Shown piece by piece: positions 58,481 through 64,000 of a DNA stretch of 64,000 nucleotides. Where the stretch lies: NCBI GenBank assembly GCA_036426205.1, contig CM071571.1, positions 111,898,730 to 111,962,729 of the forward strand, in the 5' to 3' direction. The notes below the pieces were generated by a model, which saw only the letters and a program-made list of their open reading frames with translations, ran no database searches and had not been told where the DNA came from. Position 1 is the first letter of the stretch, and every line of letters starts with the position of its first letter. This DNA comes from Ascaphus truei. Its lineage: Eukaryota > Chordata > Amphibia > Anura > Ascaphidae. The position numbers and the translations under genes were made by a program.

Positions 58481-59806
58481 CCCTTACATCAATCCGATCT
58501 AGGTACTTCCCTTACCCCTGTCATAAACAAGTGCTCCCAAACATTATGAACTCAGTATCGAAAGATAAACAAAAAGGAGGAATGCCTGTGGCCCGGTATC
58601 CCTCAGAGGGGTACCACCTACAACTATTGTAGCAGACACTACCTCAATAAAAGACAGGCTATCTCATGAAATGCAGCAGATATTCTTTAGATTCTGATAA
58701 GGCGCACTCAGAATAAATAAACTAATGATAATGCACGAATGCAAAAGAGAACCAATACAACAACGTGTTATTCCATGTACTAAGGCAAAACCATATAGGT
58801 AATAAAGAACAAGTCTCCAAGTATCTCTCAAATAGATAAAGATCAAACCAACTGTAGACAGACTGCTAACTGGAAACTTTGACTGTGAGATGCCTGATTC
58901 AGGGAGCTGGTGTGAAGAGTATAAGTGTCCTGTTACCCATGACGTTATCAGGGGCGGTACACCCAAGTCGTTTTGGGATTGGTCTCTGAACTTCACTCCC
59001 ACAGCACTGTGATCTGCATAATCAGTTCTAATGAGCTCTCAGAGTCCGGTGTGTGAGGGGGCGTATACCACACACGCATGTGCAAAGAAGCTCCTCGGCT
59101 GGCAATGTCACTGAGATAAACCCAACAGGTTACTCTTCCTGCAACACACTGTAGTTATGGCGTCACAGGACGGCAGGGACCAATCAGATCACCTAAATTT
59201 GCATAGGCAGTGCATAATGGATACGAATTCTACCACGCTCTGATGATTCTTTTGTGCAGTCTTTAAGATGATCCTCATTAGTCATCGATACAAACAGACA
59301 CATAGTGGAAACAAAAAGGAAAAAGAATTATAACAGCATTCACTTTCAAGTATGTATTACAGTAGTACTCACTGGTATATATCATACATACAGATATTCT
59401 CACTGCATAATGTGTCTATGACAATAAGAAAACCACAGAATCTCTAATAAATTGTAAGCAATAATCTAGAGCCAGCAATTAATATTAATATCTATTAGTA
59501 TAAATTACCCATGCCTGCAGGAGTGTAATTTCAGATTTGTAACTCAGAGTAGAGTATCACTTATTACAGTCCCTAATGTGGATATAGAGGGATAAAGGTG
59601 TGAGAAGCCCAATGCGATAGGTAGGATCACAAGTTGACGACGAGAGTCTGTATATGGCGGATGCAAGCGGATTGGCACAACATTCAATAAATGAGGACAA
59701 CGGCACAACTTCCTAGGCGGTTTGTTCTGTAGGAGATAAAAAAAAAATCTCTATTAAAGCATCTATTGTAGGAAAAGTTTACACTGTGTGTCACAGCTAG
59801 GTCAGA

Positions 59807-60115
59807 TTAAAAACAACTTAAATCAAGCTCCTTATTAATACCAGTCGGAGTCATAGCATCAAGTCGTCTAATCCATTGCGATTTCTTTTGTAACAGGAGT
59901 CTTGTGGTATTTCCACCACGACGGTTCTATTTCACCCCATCGATGACTTGGTACCGCAGTTGGCTCGAATTGTGTCCAGCCTGTGTGAAATGATGTGCCA
60001 CTGGGTCTTCCAAGTCACACCTGAGAATTGCCGCTTTACTGTATGTTGTCAGATCCGACCCTTAACGATTTGGGTGGTCTCCCCCACATAGCCTTTTGCC
60101 ACATGGACATTTAAT
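59807..60115 (-). pseudogene. PLE GIY-YIG endonuclease C-terminal remnant
   Basis: Minus strand: KCPCGKRLCGGDHPNR (the usual YVGKT is altered), then DLEDPVAHHFTQAGHNSSQL, RYQVIDGVK, stop, NRRGGNTTRLLLQKKSQWIR, RLDAMTPTGINKELDLSCF and a stop at 59809-59807. The H-F-x-x-A-G-H and L-x-x-R-E/K-x-x-W-I-x-x-L-x-x-x-x-P-x-G-x-N spacing is the PLE endonuclease tail. One in-frame stop and a damaged active site. Confidence 0.85.
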
Positions 60116-60309
60116 AAAAAATAACATTTTTAGAAAGGCATGTCTAAATTTTTTTAATAAAAAACCTCTTGCCTTGTAGGGGATGGAAAAACAAGTTGCC
60201 TTTCTGCATACTTGCACATTGACTGCAGCTATCGAGAATTCCCTGGTGGCATTCGTTGAATGTGGTCCCTATGTAATAAAGTTGATCTCTCACTAGACTC
60301 TGCATGTTT

Positions 60310-60425
60310 CTCTAAGATATATATATATCTAAAATATATGATATATAGATATATATATATATCAAATATATATATATATATACTATATATATATATATAT
60401 CTAATTAATATTCTAATATATGTTT
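60310..60425. repeat. (TA)n-rich tract
   Basis: Imperfect TATA/GATA repeats; the Tyr/Ile open frame is an artefact. Confidence 0.9.
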
Positions 60426-61069
60426 CACCACCGCTTGGTTACAGAATAAAGGAGATACTAGAAATATTGATATCTATATCTATCTCTCTATATACACACA
60501 CATTAAATAAGTAATGCTTTGGGCTCTGAATGAACTGTTGCATGCTCTGGGGAGAGCATTTACATTTTCGGACACATTTTGCTACAACTGATTTTTGTGT
60601 GTTAAAGTGCATAGTTTTTTCTATAATAAACAGGGACCTGGAGCCCTGACAAATTTTAATTTGACATCTTTTGTTTACATAACTTCCTCAGGTGGTGGCA
60701 GTGGATATGATTTTCAATTGACTAGGGGTTAATATTAACTCACTGGAGGTACCTTGCGCAGGCGAAAGGAGAGTTGGCTAGAGTAGCCATGTGTATTAAC
60801 CCTGGTTGCATTTCTAAGTCACATGCTCACTTGTGTGCTGTTCGTGACAGTGGTATATTGGGACGGATTTAACGCGAGATATTAACTCATCTGAGGGACC
60901 TTAGCAAAGGTGAAGGGTGGGGCTCTTGCAAGTGCGAGTATTAACCCTTGTTCTGTAAAGGAGATATTGTCCATTTGGCGGACTTCTTCGAAGATGAAAA
61001 GTGGGAATGCTTGCGAGCATCAGTATTAACCCTTGTCCCGTATGCAGGTCGTATGCTCGGATGGCGCCG

Positions 61070-61215
61070 TACGTGACACCCCGTTTAATGCAAAATAAGA
61101 TCGTATTTTTCTTTGCAGCTCTTGCTTGAAATCGGGCATTATTGCTAAGCCTGTTGTCTACAAGCACTCCTAAATCCTTCTCCATCCTTGTATGTTGGTG
61201 AATACCAAGAACGTG
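61070..61215 (-). pseudogene. CR1 reverse transcriptase fragment
   Basis: Minus strand MEKDLGVLVDNRLSNNARFQ, ARAAKK, ILFCIKRGV matches the thumb region of the CR1 at 15.6 kb (MEKDLGVFVDSSLSNSAQCH). It is a short isolated piece. Confidence 0.8.
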
Positions 61216-62028
61216 CATAAATTAACTGCAGGAATTAGAAATATACAGTTAATTTGCTTAAAGTGTTAATCTTTTTAATATCTGGGCAAACCAATCAAAT
61301 CCAATGATATATTTTTTCTTGAAGAATATTTTTTATTTTTCTCAATTCATGCTCTTTCAGTACAAAAAATGTCTATTTCTGCATTGACCTTCAATGTTTC
61401 TTTTTTCTGTATTTTTATTTCCCATTTTTTGTTGTTTAAACAAACTCCTAAAGTCTCCATTGGTAATTCTAATGGATGTAAAAAGCTCTTATGAGAAGGA
61501 AATTGTTGTTTGGAAGACACTGAAAGAAAAGGCAGATTGTTTCTTCTCTGTTCCCTGTACACACTAAAAGCTGGCACCATTGACACAGCTGAGAAACTAC
61601 AAACAATGTATGAAGAAAACAAACCATGCCGCACAGAAAGAATGAAAGGGAACATGAAAAAAAATGAATAAATATTTTTAGCTCATGACTCATAGCATTT
61701 TAATGAGTTACAGTACATCTCCTAATAGCTTTGTTGTGACTGTAGTCACAGCTGTTTATTTAAAATGTGGTGAACTAGTTTAAAATAACTTTGAATAGCT
61801 TGATTCATGAAAAGTGAATAAATTAGATTTAAATTAAGGCATAAACTCGGGCTAGGATACAAAATCATTTAGGATATGCATCTGTATATGCTGCATGGGA
61901 ATGCAAGACACGTCAGGCAAAGTAAAATCCAATTAAATAGTTCCTATTCTATGGGGCCTTTTCACTAAACTTCGATTAGTGCCTTAACTATTGGTAAGTG
62001 CACTTTTCAAGCAATTTTGTATGTGTAT
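61216..62028. other. No feature recognised
   Basis: AT-rich; a 102-codon minus frame has no motif. Confidence 0.4.
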
Positions 62029-62845
62029 GTAGCCCCCTGTAAACAGCACGGGCTATACATATCTTTCTCCTACTGTGGTAAGTCCTGTTAAGGGCAGGCG
62101 CCAGTAGTAATCATGAGTTTTCCCCCCTTCACGCCCTGCCTTGAGTGATAGATGCAGGCCCCTGACTCTGCTGCAGGCATGAGACAGAGGGGAGGTCCTG
62201 CTGACATCATGAGAGGTGGGGCTGACTCTATTTAAGGGCCAGTTCCTGTCGGTCCCAGTCCAGTCGAGTTCGAGGTCTAGGTCGAGCTCTCTCCAGGAAG
62301 CAGGAGAGAGAGAGAGAGAGAAAGCTGGCCTATACCGTTGGAGAGTGAGCAGAGCTCCGGTGGACCAATGCCCCTCACCCTGATGAGGGGGTGATGGGGA
62401 AGATCTATCCCCGCCCAGAGGATACCCTCTGAGGTGGGCATTGGGGTATTGAGGTCCCTCACAGACCATCCTGTCGGAGTGCATCTTGGAGGAAAGGAGT
62501 GGAGAGGAGAAGGCCTGTACACATTTGGGAGTGCATTGTGTGCTGCTGCTGCTGTGTGCTGCCAAGGCTGCTGTGTGCGAGCTAGAGTCAATAAAGAGAC
62601 CTTTGCTGATTTTATCAAAGAGACTGTGTGTGATTCTGGAGCATCCACCCTGGGACCAGGGTTATTTCTTCTATACGGGTCCTACCCCATATCCCTGGGA
62701 AGGTATAGAGGATGGAGGCGCTGCACCACCACTAAAGAATGAGGCAACTACCCCAGAAGCCTGGTCCAGTGTCCCCAACATCATCGCAGGAAGCTCAGGC
62801 CCTCCTGTTACTGGCAGGTACGCACCACTCAAACACGTGTAGCCA
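62029..62845 (+). mobile_element. Solo LTR (plus orientation)
   Basis: Starts TGTAGCCCCCTGTAAACAGC. A TATA-like TATTTAAGGG is at 62230 and a polyadenylation signal AATAAAGAGACC at 62590, the U3-R-U5 order of an LTR. The right boundary near 62840 (ACTCAAACA) is a guess. (AG)n lies at 62305-62325. The several 100-170 codon frames overlapping here are chance. Confidence 0.6.
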
Positions 62846-62859
62846 GCCCTCACACACCC

Positions 62860-63885
62860 TAGATATAGTATCTGTGTCTGGGTGGGGGGGAATATGGGTT
62901 ACATGTAGATATTCACAAAGCTTTAATAACATGTCAATATCGGTTCAAAACGGCTTTTTACCAATTGTTAGCACTCTTGCTCTGACAAGCCATCAGGTAG
63001 CTCAAAAAATGCAGACACTTGCATTTTTTTGCCAATTACTGCTATAAGCTCCGAGATGCATATTGTACCTTAAACACTCACATTTTTTTCTCGCTACCTA
63101 AAAGGGTGGCGATATCGGAATTGCAATTTACAGCTGACCGTTTCTTTTATTTTTACTAAATACGATTGAATCCGGGTGTAATGCGTAGCTCACCACAAAC
63201 AAAGAGCGACCGCGGTGCTGAGGTAGGGAAGTCAGTAACGCCAACCCACGCGGGTGCGCCTAAGATGTAGATTGGTCGCGCAATTTTTCTAAAATTTCCC
63301 AGAAATTTATTGTTAACTAAAAGGGAAACCTATTGGATTTTTACTATGAAAACTTTAGTCCCCATGGGGCTCTATGTTGATATTGAGCTTGGAGTCTTTT
63401 TTTAAAATTCAATTAGTGATATGAAGTATACATATACCATGTTTCTATGTACTAATATATATTTCTCTGTTTTTGAGAGATTATATCAAATCGACGAATA
63501 TCGCAATAAAAATGTGACACTATTATTGGGTCATAGGTAGTGTGTCCCACTATAGGGCTATTTAAAATTTGATGGAGTTTAGAGATATACCATGCTTTTT
63601 ATATATATGCACCGATTTTGTATGTAGATGCGCCGATTTTAAAGATATGTTAATTAGATATACAATGTTAAATGTGTACTTTACACTTATAAATTCACCA
63701 CTATATGCGCCGATTTCATTATGCTAACGATGTTTATAATGTTATGTGCTAATAGATAGACATATTGGTCATAGTTAGAAGAGAGAGTTTTTCTATCCAC
63801 CGATGCCTATGAGGCTTATTAGAATAGCCAACCATATGTATTTAGAGGCAGGGCCTAGTGGATATTTAAACCCCTGATGTGCAGC
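62860..63885. other. No gene recognised
   Basis: Repeat-like sequence with recurring GCGCCGATTT and ACCATG words (63605-63715, GCACCGATTTTG, GCGCCGATTTTA, GCGCCGATTTCA). It leads into the hammerhead-like motif. Confidence 0.4.
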
Positions 63886-63892
63886 CAATTAT

Positions 63893-63940
63893 CACTCCTG
63901 AGAAAGCCGTACACCTAACGGCGAAACGCGTAGAGTGTTC
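63893..63940 (+). ncRNA. Hammerhead-like motif at window end
   Basis: CUGAGAA (63898-63904), an A, stem II GCCGU-ACACCUA-ACGGC (perfect 5 bp), GAAAC (63923-63927), ACGCGU palindrome and GUA. Stem I CACUC/GAGUG is perfect for 5 bp (63893-63897 with 63933-63937). G8 is A and one extra A precedes stem II. Confidence 0.55.
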
Positions 63941-64000
63941 ATGTGGACGGACATTCACAGAGGTACGCAATTAGGAGGCTTTATAATGTGAAATTATAAT

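Larger units (their letters stand above)
58371..60130 (-). mobile_element. Penelope-like element 3' part
   Basis: On the minus strand the GIY-YIG end (59807-60115) is followed downstream by about 1.3 kb of non-coding sequence that contains a hammerhead-like motif at 58437-58480. This order (endonuclease, then terminal repeat with hammerhead in the same sense) is what PLEs show. The RT part is missing upstream. Confidence 0.7.

Noticed and set aside
62053..62842. Overlapping frames of 100-170 codons on both strands
   Set aside because: They lie inside an LTR with TATA and polyadenylation signals; GC-rich sequence keeps frames open by chance.

Overview
The window reads as vertebrate, most likely amphibian (anuran), nuclear DNA. 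There are no bacterial-style gene clusters. One short conserved vertebrate exon sits in a sea of nested transposable elements: L2- and CR1-type LINEs, an L1-like LINE, Penelope-like elements (PLEs), three Tc1/mariner copies, hAT and Tigger-like MITEs, a Helitron, LTR fragments and many microsatellites. The only host gene part I can support is the terminal coding exon of TMTC2 (plus strand, 9695-9874), followed by about 4.5 kb of AT-rich sequence that is probably its 3' UTR. The 9.7 kb before it would be the last intron; everything after about 14.4 kb is intergenic repeat.

Layout. 0.2-3.1 kb: decayed L2 LINE, then a CR1 3' end. 4.26-7.08 kb: Tc1 element broken by a Helitron (4547-5754) and an L2 tail. 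7.1-7.8 kb: solo LTR. 8.0-8.8 kb: hammerhead-like motif and a CORE-SINE-like repeat. 9.7-14.4 kb: TMTC2 end. 14.7-17.1 kb: hAT MITE, CR1 LINE, TA-flanked MITE. 17.8-29.8 kb: a complex nest holding a 5'-truncated L2-type LINE, a two-armed array of about 400-bp monomers that carry hammerhead ribozymes, a long L2-type LINE whose ORF starts with a virus-like 2A motif, a 1.9 kb insertion with a 14-bp target duplication and a large palindrome, and a PLE with RT and GIY-YIG remains. 33.4-36.7 kb: L1-like fragment and a giant foldback element with a 709-bp tandem duplication. 37.2-45.7 kb: two more Tc1 elements, a retroposed L1 tail and PLE-type repeat. 45.7-57.5 kb: direct repeats, MITEs, a paired LTR-like repeat and a Tigger-like MITE. 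58.4-61.2 kb: PLE 3' end (minus) with a hammerhead-like motif downstream, then a CR1 fragment. 62.0-62.85 kb: LTR. The window ends in another hammerhead-like motif.

The most interesting signal is RNA based. At 20595-20651 (minus) a 404-bp tandem monomer holds a textbook hammerhead core (CUGAUGA, stem II, GAAAC, self-complementary stem III, GUC). An inverted second arm carries a slightly damaged copy, and the boundary between the arms falls within a few bases of the predicted cleavage site. Degenerate hammerhead-like hairpins recur at eight other places, several beside PLE sequence. Together these suggest a retrozyme-like, ribozyme-processed retroelement family that may use PLE machinery. Hammerheads in PLEs, in newt satellite DNA and in retrozymes are established; this particular family and its arrangement are my inference.

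A 94-bp run of N (25921-26014) marks an assembly gap next to the large palindrome.
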